Source: Haloferax prahovense DSM 18310
GTDB taxonomy: Archaea; Halobacteriota; Halobacteria; Halobacteriales; Haloferacaceae
Length of the DNA stretch: 64,000 nt
NCBI RefSeq assembly: GCF_000336815.1
Contig: NZ_AOLG01000014.1
Span: forward strand, 1-64,000
Direction: 5' to 3'
Under the pieces are notes generated by a model that made no database searches, was not told where the DNA came from, and saw only the letters and a program-made list of their open reading frames with translations. How positions within the stretch are numbered: position 1 is the first letter of the stretch; each line of letters starts with the position of its first letter. The position numbers and the translations under genes are program-made. Below, piece by piece: positions 49,583 to 56,717 of this stretch.

Positions 49583-49966
49583 TTATCGTTTGACGCCCGT
49601 CGCCTCGATTTGGACGGCGACGTCGTTCGGGAGTTCGGAGACGCCGACGACGGTCATCGCCGGTCTCCGGTCGTCGAAGTAGGCGTCGTAGGCCGACTCG
49701 ATGGCGTCGATTCGGTCGAGGTCGGTCGTGTAGACCGTGGTCCGGAGCACGTCGTCTAAGTCGAGATCAGAGCGTCCGACGGCCGCTTCTACGCGTTCGA
49801 GCGCGTTTACCGTCTGACTCTCGACCGACTGGTGACCGTCCGCCGTCTGCTCCGGGTCGGGGTACTGCGCGTCGAAGAAGACGAGTTGCAGGTTCCGCTT
49901 TCGAGCGCCGTAGCCGGCAGTCGCCTTGAAGTGGTCGCCCTCGTATCGGGCCGCATCGCCGTTCAT
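49583..49966 (-). CDS. RidA family protein
   Basis: Small trimeric enzyme-like protein of 127 residues, homologous to enamine/imine deaminases that clear reactive 2-aminoacrylate. Family pattern: DAQYPDPEQTADGHQSVESQ near residue 32, LDDVLRTTVYTTDLD (about 80) and the C-terminal IEATGVKR. The key arginine lies in DRRPAMTVVGVSELP. The usual N-terminal PYSQ segment is less clear (YGARKRNLQLVF), so it may be a RidA paralog rather than the canonical enzyme. Monocistronic; 16 bases from the right inverted copy. Confidence 0.85.
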   Translation of the reverse strand: MNGDAARYEGDHFKATAGYGARKRNLQLVFFDAQYPDPEQTADGHQSVESQTVNALERVEAAVGRSDLDLDDVLRTTVYTTDLDRIDAIESAYDAYFDDRRPAMTVVGVSELPNDVAVQIEATGVKR

Positions 49967-50121
49967 ATCCGCACCTCCGCGGGATTCGTTCGAATCTGGT
50001 TCACGGTCGTACTACCCCGCGAGCGGCCATCGACGTATCGCTAGCATGTACTAACTTCGGGAGAGAGATTCTCACGCGGTGAATCAGAGGGTCAAACGGA
50101 TGCTTGACTCATGCCGGTCTC

Positions 50122-50127
50122 TTTATC
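50122..50127 (+). promoter_or_regulatory. TATA-like box of membrane HTH gene
   Basis: TTTATC lies 28-33 bases before GTG 50155 and supports that start over a TTG 17 codons upstream, which would place the box inside the coding region. Confidence 0.45.
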
Positions 50128-50154
50128 CGCGGAGCGAGAACGACGGCCGAGACC

Positions 50155-50769
50155 GTGAGTTCGTTGCTCCCGTTGAAACCCGCCGCCGCATCGATTCGAG
50201 ACCGAGCCCTGACGCCGCTTCTCGTCGAGCTCGACGACGACGACGCGGACGAGGTTCTGTCGGCGCTCTCGTCGACCACCGCGAGGCGACTCCTGGCCGC
50301 CGTCTACGACGACCCGCGCCCCGCCTCGGAACTGGCCGACGAACTCGACACGACGCTCCAGACCGTCGGCTACCACATCGAGCGACTGGTCGACGCCGAG
50401 TTGATAGAACCCGTGACGACGTGGGTCTCCGCGCAGGGCCGCGAGATGGCCGTCTACGGCCCGACCCGCTCGGCCGTCGTCCTCTTCGCGGGCGCGGAAC
50501 GGACCGAATCGAAGCTCTCCTCTGGCCTCCGGACGCTAGTCGCCGGCGTGGGCGTCACGCTGGTCGGAAGCGTCGCCGTGCAGGCGCTGTGGACCGCGCG
50601 GCGACCGCAGGTCCGGTACGCCGCGCCGGCTCCGACCGCCCCCGAACCGAGCGTCGCGGAGTTCGTCGCCTCCTACCTCGCCGGACCCGGCGCGCTCGTT
50701 CTCCTCGTCGGCGTCGTCCTCGCCGTCCTCGTGAGCCTCGGCGCGGTCTGGACTCAAAGGCGCGTTTGA
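50155..50769 (+). CDS. Membrane-anchored ArsR-like helix-turn-helix protein
   Basis: 204 residues from GTG 50155. Residues about 25-110 form a winged helix of ArsR type: LSSTTARRLLAAVYDDPRPASELAD, then LDTTLQTVGYHIERLVDAELIEPV as recognition helix and wing. Two hydrophobic segments follow, about 122-142 and 175-197, so the DNA-binding domain is tethered to the membrane. Such proteins may sense envelope state. The following gene is a lipoprotein 42 bases downstream, probably in the same operon and possibly its sensed or regulated partner. Confidence 0.82.
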   Translation: MSSLLPLKPAAASIRDRALTPLLVELDDDDADEVLSALSSTTARRLLAAVYDDPRPASELADELDTTLQTVGYHIERLVDAELIEPVTTWVSAQGREMAVYGPTRSAVVLFAGAERTESKLSSGLRTLVAGVGVTLVGSVAVQALWTARRPQVRYAAPAPTAPEPSVAEFVASYLAGPGALVLLVGVVLAVLVSLGAVWTQRRV

Positions 50770-50811
50770 GCCACACACAGGGGGAAGTGACCCCGACGCG
50801 TTGGGAGAGGT

Positions 50812-51783
50812 GTGCAACGACGAACCCTCCTCGCCGCGGCCGGAACCGGCCTCGCGGCGGCGCTGACAGGCTGTATCGCAAGTGCCGGCGACGGTGCAGA
50901 CGACTCGGACGACGGGAACTCGACGACCGAATCGACCCCCGACCCGACGCCGACGCCCGAACCGGTGGACGCCGTCTCGGTCGCGACCGGCGAGCGCCTC
51001 ACGACGGTCGTCGGCGACGGTCCCGCCAGCGACGACGGGGCGCTGAAACCCCACCACGTCCGCCTCGAAAACCCGACCGACGAGCCGTGGACCGCCCGTA
51101 TCGACGTGTCGCGCCCGCTCGGCGCAGGCCACAGAGAGACCTACGAACTCGACACCGACGCGACGGTGAACGTCGCGCTTCGCATCCCTGCCGACTACGA
51201 ACTGACGGTCACCGACATCACCTCGGACGCCGTGTCGGCCGAGTCGGTCGGTCCCGAGGACTTCGACTGTAACCGCTCGTGGACGGCGTTTTCGCCCGGC
51301 GACGGCGGTGTCTCGGTCTCCGGGGCGTCCACCCGGATGGCCTGCGGACCCCACGTGCTCGCGGCCGACGACGCGGTCACAGTCGCGCTCGGTGACGGGT
51401 CGCTTCCCACCGACGCGACCAAACCCCACGGCCTCGCCGTCACGAACCCGACCGACTCGGCCGAAGTCGTCGAGTTCGCCTACGAGACGCCCGCGGGCGC
51501 GGTGGCCTTCGGCGGCGCGTACCGCCTCGAACCCGGCGCGCGGGTCGGCGCGTCGCTGACCGAAGCCCGCGAGGTCACGCTCCGCGTCGCTCGGCGGAAC
51601 GAGTCGGGCGAAGAGACGACCGAGACGGTCACCATCGAAGAATCGCAGTTCGACTGCAACGCGTCGAACACGACCGTCTCGCTTACCGACGACGGCGGCT
51701 TCGAGGTGCGGACGCTCTCGACGCTGATGTTCTGCGGCGACGCGGACGCGAAAAACGAGTCGTCGGCGTCACTCGGCAGTTAG
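50812..51783 (+). CDS. Tat-exported lipoprotein with two cysteine-containing repeats
   Basis: 323 residues from GTG 50812. QRRTLLAAAGTGLAAALTGC gives a Tat motif and lipobox, so it is anchored outside. Two homologous domains follow: KPHHVRLENPTDEPW (about 75) and KPHGLAVTNPTDSAE (about 200), each ending in a cysteine pair, FDCNRSWT...RMACG and FDCNASNT...LMFCG, suggesting one disulfide per domain. Function unknown. It probably shares a transcript with the membrane HTH gene. Its stop overlaps that of the convergent HisG-like gene. Confidence 0.8.
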   Translation: MQRRTLLAAAGTGLAAALTGCIASAGDGADDSDDGNSTTESTPDPTPTPEPVDAVSVATGERLTTVVGDGPASDDGALKPHHVRLENPTDEPWTARIDVSRPLGAGHRETYELDTDATVNVALRIPADYELTVTDITSDAVSAESVGPEDFDCNRSWTAFSPGDGGVSVSGASTRMACGPHVLAADDAVTVALGDGSLPTDATKPHGLAVTNPTDSAEVVEFAYETPAGAVAFGGAYRLEPGARVGASLTEAREVTLRVARRNESGEETTETVTIEESQFDCNASNTTVSLTDDGGFEVRTLSTLMFCGDADAKNESSASLGS

Positions 51784-52679
51784 ACCTTCAGTTCGGTCTC
51801 TAACCCGGGCGACGCGATGGCCCGCTTGACGGTTTCGGCGGCCGGCGTCGCCTCCGCGACGTTCTCCATCAGGACCGTCTCGCTCGGGAACAGGTGTTCG
51901 CCGAGGACGAGACCGTGTTCGCGCGCGGTCGACCCGGTCATCGTGAGGTAGACGCCGATACCGGTCTCCGCGATGGCGGCCTCTTCTTCGGGCGCGCCGT
52001 TCGGATACGCGAACGTCACGTCGTCGAGACACCGCGTGCCGAGGACCGCCTCCACGAGGCGCTCGTAGCGCGGCGAGATACACAGGTCGCCCGCGTAATC
52101 CGCGACGAAGTCGCGGTCGAGTTCGGAGCCCGGCGGGAGGAGTTCGGGGTCGGCCATGAGCGTGTGGTAAACCGTGTCGCCGAGGCCGGAGACGACCCGA
52201 ACGTCGGTGTCCATCGGGTCGATGCGGGCGTTCACGTCCTCGATGCTCCCGAGACCGTCGGGGCGGAGTTTGACGACCTCTTCGAGGACGAGGTCGGCGC
52301 TGTCGAAGCCGAGGCCGAACTCGTGGGTCCGCAGGGCGCGGAACGGCTCCTCGCGCCCGACGAGGTGAATGTCGACTCCGTCGATTTCGAGGACGACGCT
52401 GTCGAAGACGATGCGCCGCGGCATCCCGTCTCGGTCGTCGCGCAGGAGCGTGTACTCCGGCGCGGCCGGGTCCGAGAGGTCGCTGTAGTCCGCGAGTCGC
52501 TCGTACACGTCGTGTTCCGGCTGGGTATGGCCCTTCGTGACCGACTTCTCGTATCGGAGCGTCGAGGTGATTTCGTCCGCCACCTCGGCGATGCTCTCGG
52601 TCGTGGCGAACCGCTCGAGCACCGCTTCGAGGGGGCGACCCTTTCGCGGAACAGCGACGCGCACCGTCTCTGTCATCAT
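51780..52679 (-). CDS. HisG-like/periplasmic-binding-fold protein of unknown function
   Basis: 299 residues (ATG at 52679 or 52676). The start TVRVAVPRKGRPLEAVLERF resembles the ATP phosphoribosyltransferase (HisG) N-terminus, and later FGLGFDSADLVLEEV and TDVRVVSGLGDTVYHT fit the same two-lobed fold by eye. It is longer than short HisG and is not near his genes; the phosphate-binding loop is not clearly conserved. So it may bind a small ligand rather than catalyse ATP condensation. A TATA-like TTTA at about 52704 suggests its own promoter downstream of the coiled-coil gene. Confidence 0.7.
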   Translation of the reverse strand: MMTETVRVAVPRKGRPLEAVLERFATTESIAEVADEITSTLRYEKSVTKGHTQPEHDVYERLADYSDLSDPAAPEYTLLRDDRDGMPRRIVFDSVVLEIDGVDIHLVGREEPFRALRTHEFGLGFDSADLVLEEVVKLRPDGLGSIEDVNARIDPMDTDVRVVSGLGDTVYHTLMADPELLPPGSELDRDFVADYAGDLCISPRYERLVEAVLGTRCLDDVTFAYPNGAPEEEAAIAETGIGVYLTMTGSTAREHGLVLGEHLFPSETVLMENVAEATPAAETVKRAIASPGLETELKV

Positions 52680-52751
52680 CGGAACGTCGGGACGGCCCGC
52701 TAAACAGGTTGCGCTTCGGGAAAACGTCTCTCGGGAGAGAGCTCGGCGGGG

Positions 52752-54752
52752 CTACTCCGATTCGTCGCCGGCGTCGTCGTCGCCGGCGGCCGGACCGCCG
52801 CCCATGCCGGTCCCGAAGGCTCCCGCGAGGCGCTCGCGGAAGGTTTCGAGTTCGGCGACGGTGTCGTTCAACTCTTGGATGTCGTCGCGCAGGGCCTCGA
52901 TTTCCTCGTCGGCCGCGGCGTCTTCGACCCGCGATTGAACGTCCGCGAGGCGGTCGTCGAGGGCCCCGCGCGTCTCCACGATGTCCCCGTCGAGTTCGGC
53001 GATGTCCTCGCGGATGTCGCCGACCTCGGCGTGGAGCGTCGAGGCCTGTTCGGTCGCTTCCGCGGCGCTGTTTTCGGCCCCTTCGAGCCGCTCGACGGTC
53101 TCGTCTAACCGACCGGCGATGTCGTCGAGGCGCTCGCGGACCGTCACGAGTTCCTCCTCGCGCTTGGCGAGCGTCTCCTCGACGCTGTCGAGGCGTGCGG
53201 AGCCGGCGTCGATGTTCCGCGAGGCGGTTTCGAGCCGCTCGTCGTGGTCCTCGAACCGACCGTCGTGGTCGTCCAGTCGACCCTCGACGGCCTCGAACTG
53301 CTCGTTGTGGGATTCGAGCCAGCCGTGGTGGTCGTCGAGCGTGTCGTCCGCGGTTTCGAGGTCGGACGCGAGGCCTTCGAGCCGGCCGTCGTGGTCGTCG
53401 AGGCGACCTTCGGCGTCCGCGACTCGCGTGGCGACGCGGTCGGAGCGGTCGTCGACCGCGGCGATGGTCTCCTCGGCCGCGTCGAGCCGAGAGGTCGCGT
53501 CGTCGACCGACTCGACCGCGCCGTCGACCATCGAGTCGAGGGCGTCGAGGTCCTCGCGGAACGCGGTCATCTCGGTGCGGAACTCGGAGACGAGTTCGCT
53601 TCCGGTTCCCTCCTCGTCGATGAACTCCGCGAGCGCGTCGGAGTACGCCGCGAGGTCCTCCATCTGCGACTGGAGGCGGCGGATGCGAACGTCGGTGCTC
53701 CGGCGCGTCTCGGCGTCGACCGCCTCGCGCAGGACTTCGATGTCCTCCTCGTCGGCCGACCCCGACCGAATCTCGGCGGCGAGCGCGCCGACGAGGGTGT
53801 CCGCGTCGGTCGCTGGCGCGCTTCCGGCCGCGTCCACGTCGTCGACCTCACCCGGCTCGCCGACCGGCGGTTCGGCGTCGGTATCGACGTCTTCGGCGGC
53901 CTCAACCTCGACCTCGGTATCGACATCGGGCTGTTCGAGGTGCGCGGTCACGGCCGGCGCGGTATCGGTGGCGACCGCGCGCGGGCCGGTCGGCTCGGCG
54001 GGGTCGTCGGCTTCCGCGTCGGCGTCGAGAACGTCGGCGTCGGCTTGGCTGACCTCGTCGGCCACGTCGGTCTCGTCGGCCACGTCTCCCTCGCCGTCTC
54101 CGCCCTCGAAGGCGGCCGCGAGGTCGTCGTCGGTCGGCTCGTCGTCGAAGACTTCCGCGCCGTCGGACGCCTCAGGGGCCGCCTCGGCTTCGACGGCGGC
54201 TTCGGCCTCTACGGCGTCGGCGGCGTCGGCGGCGGGTTCTTCGAGGACGACTTCCCTTTCGTCCTCACCGTCCGCGTCGGCCACCTCGTCGTCGTGGAGC
54301 GGTTCGCGGTTCCCCGCGAGCACGTCTCGAACGAGCTGACTGCGGTCCTCGCCGAGGATGTCGTCGATGTCGTCGGGGTCGATACCGCCGTCGACGGGGA
54401 TGCGTTCGAGCGTCGGCTCTTCGAGGAAATCCGTCTGGTCGTGGCCGTCGGTGATGCGGATACCGTAGACCGTCACGAGTTCCTCGCCGGGCTCGAGCGT
54501 CCGCTCGTACTCGACGCGGTGGTCCTTGTAGGCCGTCCAGTTGTCGCTCTCGAACTCGGGGTGGAACCCGACGCTCTCCATCGGAAACGACTCCGGAATG
54601 CGGTCGATGACCCGGATTCGGGTCGCCTCGTCTCGCGTCGAACTGATGACGAACTTGATGGCAGGAACGGGAAACTCGTCGGCGGCGAAGGTCTTTTCGA
54701 CCGTAACCTCGCCGTCGGAAACCGATGTAACCCCTTCGGACTCGCGGCTCAT
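52752..54752 (-). CDS. Large acidic coiled-coil protein with N-terminal beta domain
   Basis: 666 residues from ATG 54752; the earlier ATG at 54776 is excluded because the TATA-like box at 54777-54783 sits directly on it. Residues about 5-125 form a beta-sandwich-like domain (EVTVEKTFAADEFPVPAIKF, then ESVGFHPEFESDNW, then ERTLEPGEELVTVYGIRI). A highly acidic linker fills about 125-300. Residues about 300-640 are an almost continuous coiled coil with DDHDGRLE/HDGRFED-type repeats. The last 20 residues are Gly/Asp-rich. No membrane helix. A structural or adaptor role is plausible, not shown. Confidence 0.75.
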   Translation of the reverse strand: MSRESEGVTSVSDGEVTVEKTFAADEFPVPAIKFVISSTRDEATRIRVIDRIPESFPMESVGFHPEFESDNWTAYKDHRVEYERTLEPGEELVTVYGIRITDGHDQTDFLEEPTLERIPVDGGIDPDDIDDILGEDRSQLVRDVLAGNREPLHDDEVADADGEDEREVVLEEPAADAADAVEAEAAVEAEAAPEASDGAEVFDDEPTDDDLAAAFEGGDGEGDVADETDVADEVSQADADVLDADAEADDPAEPTGPRAVATDTAPAVTAHLEQPDVDTEVEVEAAEDVDTDAEPPVGEPGEVDDVDAAGSAPATDADTLVGALAAEIRSGSADEEDIEVLREAVDAETRRSTDVRIRRLQSQMEDLAAYSDALAEFIDEEGTGSELVSEFRTEMTAFREDLDALDSMVDGAVESVDDATSRLDAAEETIAAVDDRSDRVATRVADAEGRLDDHDGRLEGLASDLETADDTLDDHHGWLESHNEQFEAVEGRLDDHDGRFEDHDERLETASRNIDAGSARLDSVEETLAKREEELVTVRERLDDIAGRLDETVERLEGAENSAAEATEQASTLHAEVGDIREDIAELDGDIVETRGALDDRLADVQSRVEDAAADEEIEALRDDIQELNDTVAELETFRERLAGAFGTGMGGGPAAGDDDAGDESE

Positions 54753-54776
54753 GGCCGCCACTTTCCCGACATCCAT

Positions 54777-54783
54777 TATAAAA
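54777..54783 (-). promoter_or_regulatory. TATA-like box of coiled-coil gene
   Basis: On the minus strand TTTTATA lies 25-31 bases before ATG 54752, in leaderless position, and immediately next to the upstream ATG 54776. It therefore decides the start as 54752. Confidence 0.55.
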
Positions 54784-54909
54784 CAACCGGGGGCCGTGGA
54801 GCTGCCCCGCCGCAGTCTCTCGATTCGACCGTTTCGACGCGGTGACTGTCCGTCTGTGTCGACCGTCGCTAAAAGGGCCGTCGCGGGAAACGCGGTTCTG
54901 GACGCGGCC

Positions 54910-55743
54910 TCAGAGGTCGACGCGGTCGCCGATTTCGACGAGGTCGAGCGAGCGCGGGGCCTCGAAGCTCTTTGCGTGGTGGTGCAGCACCTTCGGGTCG
55001 GCGGTCATGCCCTTCCACATGTCCCAGTGGGTCGGCACGAGGCGGTCGAGGTCGAGGTCGCTGGCGGCCTCGATAATCTGGTTCTCGTCGTTGTACCACT
55101 TCGTTCGAATCGGCTCGCCCGTCTCCTTGTCGGGGATGTTGCCGATGGTCCCGAACGCGAGGATGCCGAGGTCGAGGTCGTAGCGCTCGCCGATGTCGGC
55201 GAACTCCTCGGCGGGCTTGGTGTCGCCCCCGTGGATGAACGTGCCGGACTCGTGTTCGAAGACGTAGGCGACCGGGTGGCTCGCGTCGGGGTCGTAGGCG
55301 GGCTCGACGTGGACCGTGAACTCGCCGATTTCGACGCTGTCGCCCTCGGTGACCTCCTCGAATTGGTCGTCGGAGAGGTCGTAGTCGTCGAACCACGCCT
55401 CGTCGTCGTAGGCGACGGCGAGCGAGTCGTCGGGGGCGACGAACGTCGCGCCCGTGTTCTCGAGGATGGGGGCCTGACTCGGGCCGTGGACGTGGTCCGT
55501 GTGCTCGTGCGTTGCGAGGACCGCGTCGGCCTCGGCCACGTCCTCGGGGTCGAACGGGACGGGAATCATGCGGACCGTTCGCGGCGGGTCGCCGATGCCG
55601 ACGTACGGGTCGACGAACAGCGTCGTGCCCTCGCTGCCCTTGATGACGAACCCGTTGCATCCCAGATACCAGATGGCCACCGTCTCGGGGTCGGCCGACT
55701 CGACCGCGCGTGGGAGCCAGTCGCTCCAGTCGCTGACTGTCAT
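54910..55743 (-). CDS. Metallo-beta-lactamase-fold hydrolase (UlaG-like)
   Basis: 277 residues from ATG 55743. The metal-binding motif is THEHTDH (H79, H81, D83, H84), with further ligands in HGGDTKPAEEF and VPTHWDMWKGM. LGCNGFVIKGS and DPYVGIGDPP fit the UlaG subfamily of phospho-lactonases and related hydrolases. The substrate is unknown. Family members occur in ascorbate, nucleotide and phospholipid pathways; none of these is next door. The upstream 230 bases hold an AT-rich patch but no other gene before the microprotein. Confidence 0.87.
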   Translation of the reverse strand: MTVSDWSDWLPRAVESADPETVAIWYLGCNGFVIKGSEGTTLFVDPYVGIGDPPRTVRMIPVPFDPEDVAEADAVLATHEHTDHVHGPSQAPILENTGATFVAPDDSLAVAYDDEAWFDDYDLSDDQFEEVTEGDSVEIGEFTVHVEPAYDPDASHPVAYVFEHESGTFIHGGDTKPAEEFADIGERYDLDLGILAFGTIGNIPDKETGEPIRTKWYNDENQIIEAASDLDLDRLVPTHWDMWKGMTADPKVLHHHAKSFEAPRSLDLVEIGDRVDL

Positions 55744-55943
55744 AGACACGTGTCCTCGCGCGGGGGGACTAAGCGTTGCGCTCTCTCGCGTTCGGCGCGC
55801 CGCGAGAGCCGCCTCGCGTTCCGTGACACCGCCGCCGTCGCGTCCCGGAATTCGGCGCAATTTCCGCAATATGTGTGAAAATACCGTAGAACGCAATAGA
55901 ATCGGGTGATGTATGTGGTGTATAAGGTAGTACCCCGACAAGA

Positions 55944-55950
55944 TATTTAG
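55944..55950 (+). promoter_or_regulatory. TATA-like box of 40-residue microprotein
   Basis: TATTTAG lies 27-33 bases before ATG 55977 in an AT-rich spacer. It argues for transcription starting at or near this ATG rather than the ATG at 55962. Confidence 0.45.
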
Positions 55951-55976
55951 TGTAGGCACACATGGCATCAATTACC

Positions 55977-56099
55977 ATGTCAAGAACTCACAAACAAACG
56001 GCGGATTTCTCGTCGATGGCTCGGACGATGCGCGCGTGCGGTGCGTGGGAAGCGGTTTCCCCGCTGGACGACGACGCACGGCGAACAGACGAGTTCTGA
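55977..56099 (+). CDS. Candidate 40-residue microprotein
   Basis: ATG 55977 to TGA 56097-56099 encodes 40 residues beginning MSRTHKQTADFSSMARTMR and ending in an acidic RRTDEF. It holds a single cysteine (MRACGAW) and an acidic DDDARR stretch, a composition normal for haloarchaeal proteins. The codons show the local G/C third-position bias from codon 10 onward. A well-placed TATA-like box supports it. No family recognised. It is the only plausible gene in the 506-base gap between the hydrolase and LOG-like genes. Confidence 0.5.
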   Translation: MSRTHKQTADFSSMARTMRACGAWEAVSPLDDDARRTDEF

Positions 56100-56178
56100 C
56101 GCGACCGAACACTCCGCGTTCGGCCCGGTCGGGCGACGCGGCCCCGCACTTATCTTCTTCGACGCGGTCCGATACCCC

Positions 56179-56259
56179 ATGCCCACAGCAATCAGTCACC
56201 ACGACGGGCGCCGAGCGAACACCGCAGAGCGCGGAGCGGAGGGTTCGCCGTGCGCGTGA
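56179..56259 (+). CDS. Possible 26-residue leader peptide overlapping the LOG-like gene
   Basis: ATG 56179 opens a 26-codon frame ending at 56259, overlapping the GTG start at 56250 by 10 bases. CTTATC at about 56151 is a TATA-like box in leaderless position for this ATG and not for 56250. So the transcript may start here and translate a short peptide first. The peptide (start MPTAISHHDGRRAN) has no recognisable features. This is a weak call based on position. Confidence 0.3.
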   Translation: MPTAISHHDGRRANTAERGAEGSPCA

Positions 56260-56699
56260 GCGTCGTCGGCGGCAGCGTCGTCCCCGACCCGGTCGAAACT
56301 ATCGCCGAAGACGTGGGCCGCCTGCTCGCCCAGCGCGGCCACACGGTCGTCTGCGGCGGTCTCGGCGGCGTCATGGAGGCAGCTTGCCGCGGCGCAAAAG
56401 ACGCCGGCGGCACGACCATCGGCGTCCTCCCGGGCGAGGACCGTGACGAGGCAAACCCCTACGTCGATATCGCCGTCGCGACCGGTCTCGGCCACGCGAG
56501 AAACGCGCTCGTCGCCATGAACGGAGACGCCGTCATCGCCATCGACGGCGGCGGCGGAACCCTCTCGGAAATCGGCTACGCCAACGTCTTCGACCGCCCC
56601 ACGGCCGGGCTCAGAACCCAGCAGGTCGGCTCGCTCGGCGGGTTCGAACCGTGCGACTCGCCGGAGGATGCCGTGGCGTTCATCGAAGACGCGGTCTGA
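56250..56699 (+). CDS. TIGR00725/LOG-like nucleotide-binding protein
   Basis: 149 residues from GTG 56250. Rossmann-like fold with VSVVGGSVVPDPV, then TVVCGGLGGVMEAACRGAKDAGG (about 32-54), then IAIDGGGGTLSEIGYA with the GGGGTLSE phosphate-binding loop typical of LOG and molybdenum-cofactor-carrier-like proteins. It is shorter than true LOG and lacks the complete PGGxGTxxE form, so cytokinin-type phosphoribohydrolase activity is uncertain. It is convergent with the CARF-like gene, 18 bases apart. Confidence 0.85.
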   Translation: MRVSVVGGSVVPDPVETIAEDVGRLLAQRGHTVVCGGLGGVMEAACRGAKDAGGTTIGVLPGEDRDEANPYVDIAVATGLGHARNALVAMNGDAVIAIDGGGGTLSEIGYANVFDRPTAGLRTQQVGSLGGFEPCDSPEDAVAFIEDAV

Positions 56700-56717
56700 G
56701 AGCCCGGTCGCGCCGCG

